DNA of 64,000 nt, from contig NZ_OX352320.1 in assembly GCF_947090785.1 (NCBI RefSeq), positions 930,001 through 994,000 on the forward strand. Reading direction: 5' to 3'. This DNA comes from Rheinheimera sp. MM224. GTDB lineage: Bacteria; Pseudomonadota; Gammaproteobacteria; Enterobacterales; Alteromonadaceae. The position numbers were made by a program, and so were the translations under genes. Below are positions 23,641 to 32,455 of the stretch, piece after piece. The notes under the pieces were generated by a model that was not told where the DNA came from, searched no databases, and saw only the letters and a program-made list of their open reading frames with translations. Positions within the stretch are counted from its first letter, which is position 1; the number at the start of each line of letters is the position of its first letter.

Positions 23641-24282
23641 ATGAAAGTGATTCAGTTATGGGATAAAGCCATTCGTATTTACCACTGGAGTCAGCTGCTG
23701 TTACTGGCCGGTTTGTGGTTTACCGCTGAGCAGGGATATTTGGTAGTGCATCAGATTTTGGCGTATTCGTTAGCTGCACTTTTAATCAGCCGTCTTGTTT
23801 GGGGTTTTGTTGGCAGTGAGACGGCTCGTTTTAGTCATTTTCTGCAAAGTCCGGCTCAGCTGCTGCGAATGTGGAATAAAGCCAAACACGGCATAGGACA
23901 CAGGGGCTTATCCGGTTATATGAGTCTGACGTTGATGTTGTTATTAGCCTTGCAGTTTATGTCCGGCTTAATGACGACGGACGACGTGATGACCGAAGGC
24001 CCTTTGTATAGTGCGGTATCCTCTGACTGGTCCTCGTTTGCTTCCTGGTTTCATCATAATAATTTTAATCTGCTGCTGGCACTGATTGCAGTGCATATAG
24101 TGGCAGCGCTTTTTCATGGCTTCAAAAAAGATGGCGTTTTAGGCGCTATGTTGCATGGCAAGTTTGAAACCGAAGCAGAGCAACCTGCAGTGAAATCAAC
24201 ATTTTGGTATGTACTGCTGGCGCTGGTTTTTGCCGGGGGTTTTGCGCTCTGGCAAGGTATGGCTTTGTATCAGCAGTGGTGA
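23641..24282 (+). CDS. cytochrome b561-type dihaem membrane protein
   Basis: The 213-residue protein has four or five hydrophobic helices with His residues placed as haem ligands (IYHWSQLLLL; VHQILAYSL; FHHNNFNLLLALIAVHIVAA), matching the cytochrome b561/Ni-hydrogenase cytochrome b family. It presumably passes electrons between quinol and a periplasmic cytochrome. The gene for a c-type cytochrome lies convergently just downstream (24379-24831), as is common for this family, though on the opposite strand. Start ATG 23641 with AGGA upstream; only 60 bp separate it from the acylase start, so the two divergent genes share a promoter region. Confidence 0.82.
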   Translation: MKVIQLWDKAIRIYHWSQLLLLAGLWFTAEQGYLVVHQILAYSLAALLISRLVWGFVGSETARFSHFLQSPAQLLRMWNKAKHGIGHRGLSGYMSLTLMLLLALQFMSGLMTTDDVMTEGPLYSAVSSDWSSFASWFHHNNFNLLLALIAVHIVAALFHGFKKDGVLGAMLHGKFETEAEQPAVKSTFWYVLLALVFAGGFALWQGMALYQQW

Positions 24283-24296
24283 GAGGTAACGGCGGC

Positions 24297-24322
24297 GTAG
24301 GGGCGGGTCTTGTACCCGCCCG
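24297..24322 (+). repeat. GTAGGGGCGGG-type palindromic repeat, copy 2
   Basis: GTAGGGGCGGG-TCTTGTA-CCCGCCCG lies 14 bp after the cytochrome b stop and is followed by TCTAAAATT. It is the best-formed plus-strand member of the family also found at 1690 and, inverted, at 63807. Confidence 0.75.
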
Positions 24323-24378
24323 TCTAAAATTGCAATCCAATCTCAGATAGGGTTTCTCTCCACCTGCTACGAAGGATC

Positions 24379-24831
24379 TCAATCAGCTTTGTATTGTTCG
24401 TGACAGCCTTTGCAGTTTTTGGCAAAGTTACCAAAAGCTGGTTTGATGGTCGCCTGATCGCCAGTTTTTGCTGCAGCTTGTAACGCTAAAGCATCAGATT
24501 GAAATTGCCCGGCTTTTTTCTGGAAATCCTGCAGGTTTTTCCAGATCTCCGCTTTTGCTTCACTTTTTATTTTGTCAGCACCCGGTACTTCAAAGGCTTC
24601 CCACGGTAATGTGGTCAGTGCGGCCAGAGCGTCAGCCCGTTTTTCAGCACGTTTTGCATCAAAAGGCACTTTGCCGCGCATCATGTCACTTAAATCCATG
24701 AAGTTATGCCGGATTAATTGAAAGCTATGCTGGCGGTAGGTCACAGAGTCTTCGGCGTCGGTAAAGGCGCTGCCTGCAAGAGCTGCGGCAGAAGACAAAC
24801 CCAAAGATAGAAAGATAAACAGATTTTTCAT
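24379..24831 (-). CDS. periplasmic cytochrome c (c556/c'-like)
   Basis: The 150-residue product has a signal peptide (residues 1-20, ending AAALAG) and a C-terminal haem-binding motif CKGCH (Cys140, Cys143, His144). The four-helix character and C-terminal CxxCH place it in the cytochrome c556/c' family. It probably exchanges electrons with the neighbouring cytochrome b. The ATG at 24831 gives the most typical signal peptide; an ATG five codons upstream (24846) is also possible. The gene ends 57 bp from the end of the repeat. Confidence 0.85.
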   Translation of the reverse strand: MKNLFIFLSLGLSSAAALAGSAFTDAEDSVTYRQHSFQLIRHNFMDLSDMMRGKVPFDAKRAEKRADALAALTTLPWEAFEVPGADKIKSEAKAEIWKNLQDFQKKAGQFQSDALALQAAAKTGDQATIKPAFGNFAKNCKGCHEQYKAD

Positions 24832-24971
24832 TGGCTTAATTCTCATTTGTTTGATTTTGATGCAATAATGGTTTGATGCTTTTGTGTGTCACATTAGCAT
24901 TACAACTGAACCCCGTCGCTGTCAATTCAGGAAATCATGTGAAGGAAGTCAATTTTCACAAACCTACAGGT

Positions 24972-27932
24972 ATGAATTCCCTTAGCATTAAGTTTGCGCT
25001 GCTGGTTTTTATGCTGACCGTAGTTGCAGGTGCTGCTATTGCTTATGCAGTCTTGATGCTGCAACAAAATGTACTGATTGAACAGGAAAAACATGAATTA
25101 GAGCTGCAATCTGAAAAATACGCCCGCGAACTGGATGCTGACTTTTTAACCCGTGAAAAAAAGGCCATCAGCGCCAACAACATTGTGGTGCGTTATTTAA
25201 CTAAAGCTGTTGTTTCTGCGCCACCACCGCCAGCTATACAGGTTGATGGCAGTGTACGTAGTCAGGATGATTTATCCGCCGCTTTTATTCCTCATGCCAA
25301 ATTGGATGCTCAGCAAGCGGCCTGGTTATCGCAAACTGAAGAATTGTGGCAGCAGTTAGCACCGTTAATGCTGGAAGAGTTTTTCAATTTTTATTTTATT
25401 TCTAAGCAAGGCCTGATACGCATAGCGCCTGCAGACTGGGCGCTTGAAGTGCCTGTCACTCATGATTTTACCAAAGATATCTTTTTTGACATTGCCACTC
25501 CAGAACAAAACCCAAGTCGCCTGCCACGCTGGACGCCTATTTATTACGACCCTATCTGGCAAAAATGGATGACCAGCCTGGTGATCCCTGTCTATGCCGG
25601 TGACGAATTTCTGGGGGTAACGGCCAGTGACTACGTTCTCGATGAGTTGTTTTTGGACCTTGCCGCTATAGAGCAATCTTCGAATGGCTTACGCAGTATG
25701 TTGTTTGATCTACAAGGTAATTTATTGCTGGATGGCAAAAAACCAGCACCGGTTCAAAGCTCCAAACAGCAAAACTTTGATGCCCATTACAGTTCAGTAA
25801 CACCAAGACGACCAGAACTTGCCGCATTTATTCAACAAGTAACAACCAACCCAACATCGCAAGATGCGCTGCAGGCTGATTTAGCCAACTATCTGGTTTC
25901 AGCCGCCAAAGTTGAACGTTTAAGTTGGTACCTGACCTTATATCAGGATAAACAAGCCGTGATGAGTGGCCTGGAAGATTTTCGCGATAATGTGATGTTG
26001 ATATTCCTGGCTGTTGCAGCTGTGGTGGCTTTGTCGCTGCAGTTTTTCATTTACCAGTTTATTTTAAAACGCTTAACCCGTTTATCTTCGGCGGTGCAAC
26101 GTATTAGTCGTGGAGATTTGCAGCAGATAGCCCTTGATCAAAACGACGATGAAATTGGCATGCTCAACAGAGCTTTTAATGGCATGGCTGAGGAGATCCA
26201 CCAGTTAATCTCTGGTTTAAATACCCGCATTGGTGAAAAAGAAGAGGCAGAACGAGCCACACGTAAGTTGACGAAAGCTGTGGCTTTTTCCAGTTCAGGC
26301 ATTTTAATAACGGACAAAGATTTACATATCGAATATGTGAATCCTTTTATGCTGGAACTGATGGGTTGCACAGCCGAACAGATGATGCAAAAGCCATTGT
26401 CTTCGTTGTTTGCTGCTGAGATGTTTTTTGTTGGCGAAGAAATATCACAAACCCTGCAGGAGCGCCATCATTGGCGTGGCGATATGTTGCTGCAGCATGT
26501 ACTGCGTAAACTTTGGGTGTCTTTGGCGATAGCGCCTATCCGGGACGAAAAAGGCGATATCAGTAATTATGTTTGTGCCATGCAGGACATTTCTTTTATC
26601 AAAGAAAGTCAGCGCAAAATGGAACAGCTGGCTTATTACGACATGTTAACTGGCCTTGCCAACCGTAGTTATTTCCGTGACCAGTTACGTAAAGCCATAG
26701 CTATGTCCTCCCGTGGTTATTACCACTTTGCCTTGCTGTATTTTGATTTGGATGAATTTAAGCGCATTAACGACACGCTTGGCCATGACGCCGGTGATGA
26801 ATTACTGAAAGAAGTGGCCCGCAGGTTAATTAGTCGTTTACGGGAAGAAGACACTATTGCCCGTTTAGGCGGTGACGAGTTTGCCGTGATTTTAAGTGGC
26901 ATTAAAGACAGGACTCAGGCTGCGCTTATTGCAGAGAACCTGCAGCAAAGTTTTGCAGCGCCGGTGAAATTGACCGGACAGGAAGTTGCTATCAGCGCCA
27001 GTATTGGTATCACCATAGCGCCTGAAGATGCGGCTGATGAAGAACTACTGCTCAAGCATGCGGACCTGGCTATGTATGAAGCTAAGGCACGAGGCCGCAA
27101 CACCTACCACTTCTTCAGCCAGGATTTAAATGAAGCGGCCAAAGAGAAACTGCAAATTGAAAACCAGTTGCGTGAAGCCATACGTGAGCATCAGTTTGTG
27201 TTGTATTACCAGCCAAAAATAGATATCCGTACTGATGTGGTAATAGGGTACGAAGCCTTATTGCGTTGGATCCGGCCTGATGGCTCGATGATCCCACCGC
27301 TACGCTTTATTCCGGTCGCTGAGAGCACAGGGTTGATTGTCGAAATTGGCGAATGGATTATCTGGGAAGCCTGTCGTTTTATCAGTCGCCAGCAGTCTCG
27401 TGGTCACAATGTCACTATTTCTATCAACCTGTCGGCGCGGCAATTTACCGATCAAAACCTTACTGAGGTGGTGGAGCGGGTGCTGCAACGTACTGGTGCT
27501 CAACCAGATAAACTTATTTTCGAAATTACCGAGTCTATGCTTATGGGCGACACTGATGCGGCTATTGCCCAGTTAAATGAGTTAAAAGGACTGGGGGTGA
27601 CTTTATCTATTGACGACTTTGGTACAGGCTATTCATCGCTGAGTTATTTAAAGCGATTCCCGGTAGACGAGCTGAAAATTGACCGTTCTTTTGTCAAAGA
27701 TATTCCGGCTGACACCAACGACATGGACATAGTGGCGGCCATTATTGCGATGGCACAAAAAATGAACTTGCGTGTGGTGGCTGAAGGCGTCGAAACCATT
27801 GAACAGGTTGAATTCTTAAAAAACAACGCTTGCTACCTGGTCCAAGGTTATTACTTCAGCATGCCAAGGGCAGAGCAGGATTTATATAACCTGAGTTATC
27901 AACCATTACTAATAGGGGCTGCTTCACCGTAA
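24972..27932 (+). CDS. membrane GGDEF-EAL protein with periplasmic sensor, HAMP and PAS
   Basis: The ~986-residue protein probably turns over cyclic di-GMP in response to a periplasmic signal. Order of domains: a first membrane helix (about 5-28), a periplasmic Cache-like region (about 30-340, with the FYFISKQGLIRIAP and SDYVLDELFLDL segments), a second helix (about 345-375), HAMP, a PAS domain (about 425-540), GGDEF (about 555-715) with intact GGDEF at 633-637 and EAL (about 735-975) with EAL at 761-763 and DDFGTGYSSL. Both catalytic motifs look intact, so it may be bifunctional or act mainly as a phosphodiesterase. The start is uncertain: ATG 24972 fits the membrane topology, but a good ribosome site is missing. 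Confidence 0.85.
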   Translation: MNSLSIKFALLVFMLTVVAGAAIAYAVLMLQQNVLIEQEKHELELQSEKYARELDADFLTREKKAISANNIVVRYLTKAVVSAPPPPAIQVDGSVRSQDDLSAAFIPHAKLDAQQAAWLSQTEELWQQLAPLMLEEFFNFYFISKQGLIRIAPADWALEVPVTHDFTKDIFFDIATPEQNPSRLPRWTPIYYDPIWQKWMTSLVIPVYAGDEFLGVTASDYVLDELFLDLAAIEQSSNGLRSMLFDLQGNLLLDGKKPAPVQSSKQQNFDAHYSSVTPRRPELAAFIQQVTTNPTSQDALQADLANYLVSAAKVERLSWYLTLYQDKQAVMSGLEDFRDNVMLIFLAVAAVVALSLQFFIYQFILKRLTRLSSAVQRISRGDLQQIALDQNDDEIGMLNRAFNGMAEEIHQLISGLNTRIGEKEEAERATRKLTKAVAFSSSGILITDKDLHIEYVNPFMLELMGCTAEQMMQKPLSSLFAAEMFFVGEEISQTLQERHHWRGDMLLQHVLRKLWVSLAIAPIRDEKGDISNYVCAMQDISFIKESQRKMEQLAYYDMLTGLANRSYFRDQLRKAIAMSSRGYYHFALLYFDLDEFKRINDTLGHDAGDELLKEVARRLISRLREEDTIARLGGDEFAVILSGIKDRTQAALIAENLQQSFAAPVKLTGQEVAISASIGITIAPEDAADEELLLKHADLAMYEAKARGRNTYHFFSQDLNEAAKEKLQIENQLREAIREHQFVLYYQPKIDIRTDVVIGYEALLRWIRPDGSMIPPLRFIPVAESTGLIVEIGEWIIWEACRFISRQQSRGHNVTISINLSARQFTDQNLTEVVERVLQRTGAQPDKLIFEITESMLMGDTDAAIAQLNELKGLGVTLSIDDFGTGYSSLSYLKRFPVDELKIDRSFVKDIPADTNDMDIVAAIIAMAQKMNLRVVAEGVETIEQVEFLKNNACYLVQGYYFSMPRAEQDLYNLSYQPLLIGAASP

Positions 27933-28019
27933 CCTGCTGTTGGGACTAAGCCCGCTATACTGCATGCTTTTTCTCATACAGTTTACCGGGCAAAGCCCCA
28001 ATAAAACCAGGAAACATCC

Positions 28020-31000
28020 ATGATCAAACTAAGACTGTCCTTGTGCAGTACGGCAATGCTTTGCGCGCTATTGCCTGCAGCTTCGGCGGATCAAACCACG
28101 CCGGTACAAGGCATACGCGATAAATCTCCACAGTTATACGCTTTGACTAATGCTACTGTCATCACAGAACCAGGTAAACGTCTGGACAACGCCACAGTAC
28201 TGATTAACAACGGCAAAATAAGCAAAATACAAAACAAAGCTGATGTGCCTGCCGGTTATCAGACCATAGACGCCAGTGGTTATTTTATTTATCCGGGTTT
28301 TATCGATTTATACAGCCAATACGGTTTGCCTAAAGCCGAAAAAGGCAATGGCTTTGAATTTGGCCGCAAGCCGAATTACACCAACGATCGCAAAGGTGGC
28401 AATGCCAGCAATGCTGCCATTCATGCCCGCCAGCAGTGGGTAAACGAATTTAAACCTAACGCTGAACAAGCAAAAAGCTATCAGCAACAGGGCTTTACCA
28501 CAGTACAATCCGCTCGCTTTGACGGTATTTTCCGCGGTCAGGCTTTTGTGACTTCCTTATTGCCAGGTTTACCCAATGAGGCGGTAATGCGAGCTCAGGC
28601 CAACCAGTTTATGGCCTTTAGCAAAGGTACTTCAGTACAAAGTTATCCATCCTCTTTAATGGGCAGCATCGCCCTTATTCGTCAGACCTTAGCGGATGCC
28701 AACTGGTACAGTCAGGCTTATGGTAAAGGCAACTGGCGTTTCTACAATCAGGCCATTGAGTTTAATGCCGATTTAGCGGCATTAAGCCAGTTAAAAACAC
28801 AAGGTGTAGTTTTTGAAGCCACAGACGATCAGGCCTTGTTACGTGCCGATAAAGTGCTAAAAGAGTTTGGTTTAGATAAAGCAACACTGGTGGCATCGGG
28901 TTACGAATACAGCCGGATTGATCAAGTGAAAGCCACAGGCCGGCCGCTGATTTTACCCTTAGCTTTCCCAGCAGCTCCTGCTGTGCAGCAACTGAATGAT
29001 CAATTGGATGTCGAACTGGCCCAATTGCGTCACTGGGAAAGAGCACCATCCAATGCTGCGGTATTAGAGCAAGCAAAAGTGCCTTTCGCTCTGACTCTGC
29101 ATAAACTGGAAAAACCAGAGCAATTCTGGCCAAACCTGCGCAAAGCTGTGTCTTACGGCTTAAGCCAGCAAAAAGCTTTAGCAGCACTGACTACTGAACC
29201 TGCCAAATGGTTGGGTATGGATAGCCAGATTGGTAAAATTGCTGTGGGCTATCAAGCCGATTTAGTGGTTAGTAAAGGCGATTTATTTGCTGACGGCGAA
29301 ATAGTGGCGACCTGGGTTCGTGGTCAGCAACAGCAATTTAAAGCTATGGATTTACCCGTGTTTGCCGGCACTTATCAGCTTGCTGTGAATGGCAGCAGCT
29401 TGCCATTAGAGCTGACGGACAAAAAAGGCTCAGTCGAAGGTTCGGTGAAACTGGGTGATAAAACCAGCAAGCTGAACCATGTGGCTGTGCAAAAAAATCA
29501 GCTGCAGTTTACAGTGGATTTAAAAGCTCTGGGGCAGGGCTCTGGTGTAGCACAGTTTAGCGGCGAACTTAAAGGCAAGACTTTGCAAGGCAAGTTAGTG
29601 ACCGCAGAAGGCAATACTCTTACCATCAGCAGCCTGCAACAACCTCTGGTTGCCAAAGCTGATAAGAAAAAAGCTGACGAAAAACCAGTGTTAATGTCAA
29701 AACTAACCACACCTAACCGGGCTTTTGGTGTGATTGAAAAAGCAAGGCAGCAAAATGTGCATATTAAAAATGCCACAGTCTGGACTTCAGCTAAAGCAGG
29801 TAAGTTAGAAAATACCGATGTGCTGGTGGAAGACGGTGAGTTTGTCAAAATTGGCAAAAACTTATCCACACCATCAGGCTTTACAGTGATTGATGCCACA
29901 GGCATGCACTTAACGGCCGGTATTATCGACGAGCACTCGCATATCGCCATTGATCAGGGGGTGAACGAAGGCTCAGATGCTGTCACCTCAGAAGTGCGTA
30001 TCGGCGATGTATTAGATGCGGACGATATTAATATTTACCGCGGTTTAGCTGGTGGTACTACTACAGCTCAGTTGTTGCACGGCAGCGCCAACCCTATTGG
30101 CGGTCAGGCGCAAATTATCCAGCTGCGCTGGGGAGATACTTCAGACCAGTTGAAATTTAAAGGCGCACCAGAAAGCATCAAGTTTGCGTTAGGTGAAAAC
30201 GTCAAACAGTCCAACTGGGGGGAAGACTTTGTCACCCGTTACCCACAAACCCGTAGCGGTGTCGATACCATCATCCGTGATGCCTTCCAGGCTGCGAAAG
30301 AATATAAAGCACAGTGGGCTGAATACGATGATTTATCCGGCTCAGAGCAAAGCAAAACTGCGCCGCCACGAGTGGACTACCGTTTAAAAGCTCTGGTTGA
30401 AATTTTAGATAAAGAACGTTTTATCCATGTGCACTCTTATGTTGCCTCTGAAATTCTGATGATTATCAAATTAGCCGACGAGATGGGCTTTAACATCACC
30501 ACCTTCACGCACATTCTGGAAGGCTACAAAGTGGCAGACGAGATGAAAGCACACGGTGCCAGCGCGTCCAGTTTTGCTGACTGGTGGGCTTATAAAATGG
30601 AAGTACAGGATGCTATTCCAACCAACGTTTGTTTAATGCAACAACAAGGTGTTTTGGTCAGCGTCAACTCTGATAGCCCGGATTTACAACGTCGCCTGAA
30701 TCAGGAAGCTGCTAAATCAGTAGTCTACTGTGGCATGGATGAGCAACAAGCACTGAATATGGTGACTATTAATCCAGCGAAACAGTTAAAAATTGATGCC
30801 AAAGTAGGTTCAGTGGAAGAAGGCAAGCAAGCCGACTTCGTTCTATGGTCTGCCCATCCATTGTCTGTGTACGCCCGTGCCCAACAAACCTGGATTGAAG
30901 GTGCGCCTTATTATCAACTGACGACGGACGAGCAACTTCAACAGCAAGTCGCAAGTGAAAGACAACAGTTGATCCAGAAGGTGTTGCAATCTTCTGATGA

Positions 31001-31103
31001 CGAAAAAGCAGGTTCTGGCGCGTCCTACAAAGCCAACAACCCGGTTTGGCACTGTGAAGATAACCATGACGTGTTATCTCTTGCTTTTGATCACCAGCAT
31101 TAA
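28020..31103 (+). CDS. secreted protein with two amidohydrolase modules, the first degenerate
   Basis: The 1027-residue protein has a signal peptide (1-23, ending AASA) and two tandem metal-dependent amidohydrolase modules. In module 1 (about 40-450) the family PGFIDxHxH motif reads PGFIDLYSQYG, so the metal-binding His pair is missing. Module 2 (about 590-1000) has the full set: His639/His641 in IIDEHSHI, His803, His831 and the Asp near 885 in NSDSPD. GGTTTAQLLHG and the C-terminal GSVEEGKQADFVLW are imidazolonepropionase-like marks. Reaction is unknown; prolidase-like or N-acyl amino acid hydrolases are plausible. ATG 28020 follows AGGAAA. The gene is overlapped or nearly so by the next amidohydrolase gene. 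Confidence 0.8.
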   Translation: MIKLRLSLCSTAMLCALLPAASADQTTPVQGIRDKSPQLYALTNATVITEPGKRLDNATVLINNGKISKIQNKADVPAGYQTIDASGYFIYPGFIDLYSQYGLPKAEKGNGFEFGRKPNYTNDRKGGNASNAAIHARQQWVNEFKPNAEQAKSYQQQGFTTVQSARFDGIFRGQAFVTSLLPGLPNEAVMRAQANQFMAFSKGTSVQSYPSSLMGSIALIRQTLADANWYSQAYGKGNWRFYNQAIEFNADLAALSQLKTQGVVFEATDDQALLRADKVLKEFGLDKATLVASGYEYSRIDQVKATGRPLILPLAFPAAPAVQQLNDQLDVELAQLRHWERAPSNAAVLEQAKVPFALTLHKLEKPEQFWPNLRKAVSYGLSQQKALAALTTEPAKWLGMDSQIGKIAVGYQADLVVSKGDLFADGEIVATWVRGQQQQFKAMDLPVFAGTYQLAVNGSSLPLELTDKKGSVEGSVKLGDKTSKLNHVAVQKNQLQFTVDLKALGQGSGVAQFSGELKGKTLQGKLVTAEGNTLTISSLQQPLVAKADKKKADEKPVLMSKLTTPNRAFGVIEKARQQNVHIKNATVWTSAKAGKLENTDVLVEDGEFVKIGKNLSTPSGFTVIDATGMHLTAGIIDEHSHIAIDQGVNEGSDAVTSEVRIGDVLDADDINIYRGLAGGTTTAQLLHGSANPIGGQAQIIQLRWGDTSDQLKFKGAPESIKFALGENVKQSNWGEDFVTRYPQTRSGVDTIIRDAFQAAKEYKAQWAEYDDLSGSEQSKTAPPRVDYRLKALVEILDKERFIHVHSYVASEILMIIKLADEMGFNITTFTHILEGYKVADEMKAHGASASSFADWWAYKMEVQDAIPTNVCLMQQQGVLVSVNSDSPDLQRRLNQEAAKSVVYCGMDEQQALNMVTINPAKQLKIDAKVGSVEEGKQADFVLWSAHPLSVYARAQQTWIEGAPYYQLTTDEQLQQQVASERQQLIQKVLQSSDDEKAGSGASYKANNPVWHCEDNHDVLSLAFDHQH

Positions 31104-31114
31104 TGGAGTCATCA

Positions 31115-32413
31115 ATGAAATTCTCAAAACTTTTTTTACTGGTGACTGCGGCGCTGAGCTTAACGGCACAGGCCAATGATATAGCGCCGGCGCCTAAACA
31201 AGCGCAAGCCATCCTATTACAGGATGCGACTGTGCATACAGTGACCAATGGCGTATTAAAAGACACTGACGTCTTACTGGTGGACGGTAAAATTAGTGCT
31301 ATAGGCACTGATTTAGCCGTGCCTGCTGGTGCACAAGTGTTGTCTTTACAAGGCAAACAACTTTACCCTGGCCTGGTCGCTTTAGCCAATCAGCTGGGTT
31401 TAACTGAAATAGAAGCTGTGCGTTCTACCGACGACACGACCGAAGTTACCAATACCAACCCTGATGTTAAAGCTGTGGTCGCTTACAACGCTGATTCTGA
31501 AGTGGTCCCTACTATTCGTGCCAATGGTTTTAGTTATAGCCTGGTGTATCCAAATGGCTCTCTCATTATGGGCCAGTCCGCACTGATGCAATTGGATGCC
31601 TGGAACTGGAAAGATGCCACAGTGGTTGATTCAGTGGCTTTGCATATCAAATGGCCACGTGCTGATGTGATGTCAAACCCATGGCGTCCACAAAAACCGG
31701 AAGACATTCGTAAAGCCAGTCAGAAAGCTATGTCAGAGCTGGAAGGCTATTTCAAAACGGCCAAAGCTTATGCTGACGCTGTGGGTAAAGGCGTAAAACT
31801 GCCTGTGGACTCACGCTGGCAGGCGATGATCCCGGTATTTAAAGGTGAATTGCCAGTCTTTGTGCATGCCAATGACGAGCGTCAGATTGAACAAGCCATG
31901 AAGTTTGCCCAGCAGTATGGTTTTGCTTTGACTATAGTGGGAGGTCGTGATGCATGGCGTATTGCGCCACAGCTTGCGGCAGCTAATGTCTCCGTGATTT
32001 ATACCTCACCTTATGGCATTCCTGAACGTGCAGACGAAGCCACCAGCCAGTCGTTTCAGACCCCTGCCCAATTGGCTAAAGCAGGTGTGAAGTTTGCGTT
32101 ATCACTGGATGGCTATTGGGATACCCGTAATGTGGTATTTGCCGCAGGACAAGCTATCAGCTATGGCTTAAGCCCGGAGCAGGCGTTACGTTCTGTTACA
32201 CTTGATGCCGCGGCAATTGCTGGTGTAGCTGATAAAATCGGTAGCATAGAAGTGGGTAAAGCTGCCACTCTGGTTGTGTCTGATGGTGATATTTTTGATT
32301 ATCTGGGGCACAAAGTTCGATATATGTGGATTGATGGCCGTGCTGTGGACTTGAACAGCCGACATAAACAATTACATGATAAATATCAGCAGCGTTATCA
32401 GGCTAAAAACTAA
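31115..32413 (+). CDS. secreted amidohydrolase-like protein lacking metal ligands
   Basis: The 432-residue protein has a signal peptide (MKFSKLFLLVTAALSLTAQA) and an amidohydrolase-like fold: LLVDGKISAIG at the beta-sandwich, LYPGLVALANQLG where PGxIDxHxH is expected, LPVFVHANDERQ and the C-terminal IGSIEVGKAATLVVSDGD. The two N-terminal His ligands are absent, as in module 1 of the preceding protein. It resembles that module and may form a heteromeric complex with the active one. The ATG at 31115 has GGAG 6 bp upstream; an earlier ATG at 31103 overlaps the upstream stop. Catalytic activity is doubtful. Confidence 0.78.
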   Translation: MKFSKLFLLVTAALSLTAQANDIAPAPKQAQAILLQDATVHTVTNGVLKDTDVLLVDGKISAIGTDLAVPAGAQVLSLQGKQLYPGLVALANQLGLTEIEAVRSTDDTTEVTNTNPDVKAVVAYNADSEVVPTIRANGFSYSLVYPNGSLIMGQSALMQLDAWNWKDATVVDSVALHIKWPRADVMSNPWRPQKPEDIRKASQKAMSELEGYFKTAKAYADAVGKGVKLPVDSRWQAMIPVFKGELPVFVHANDERQIEQAMKFAQQYGFALTIVGGRDAWRIAPQLAAANVSVIYTSPYGIPERADEATSQSFQTPAQLAKAGVKFALSLDGYWDTRNVVFAAGQAISYGLSPEQALRSVTLDAAAIAGVADKIGSIEVGKAATLVVSDGDIFDYLGHKVRYMWIDGRAVDLNSRHKQLHDKYQQRYQAKN

Positions 32414-32455
32414 GTAAGCAGGGGCGAAAGCCCCTGAATTTTTTAAGGAAAATTT

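Noticed and set aside
24873..24971. N-terminal 33-codon extension of the GGDEF-EAL protein
   Set aside because: It is not conserved in character, has no RBS and disturbs the membrane topology; ATG 24972 is preferred.
30769..31356. Minus-strand ORF of 195 codons across the junction of the two amidohydrolases
   Set aside because: It is fully antisense to two well-supported genes and has no RBS or family match.
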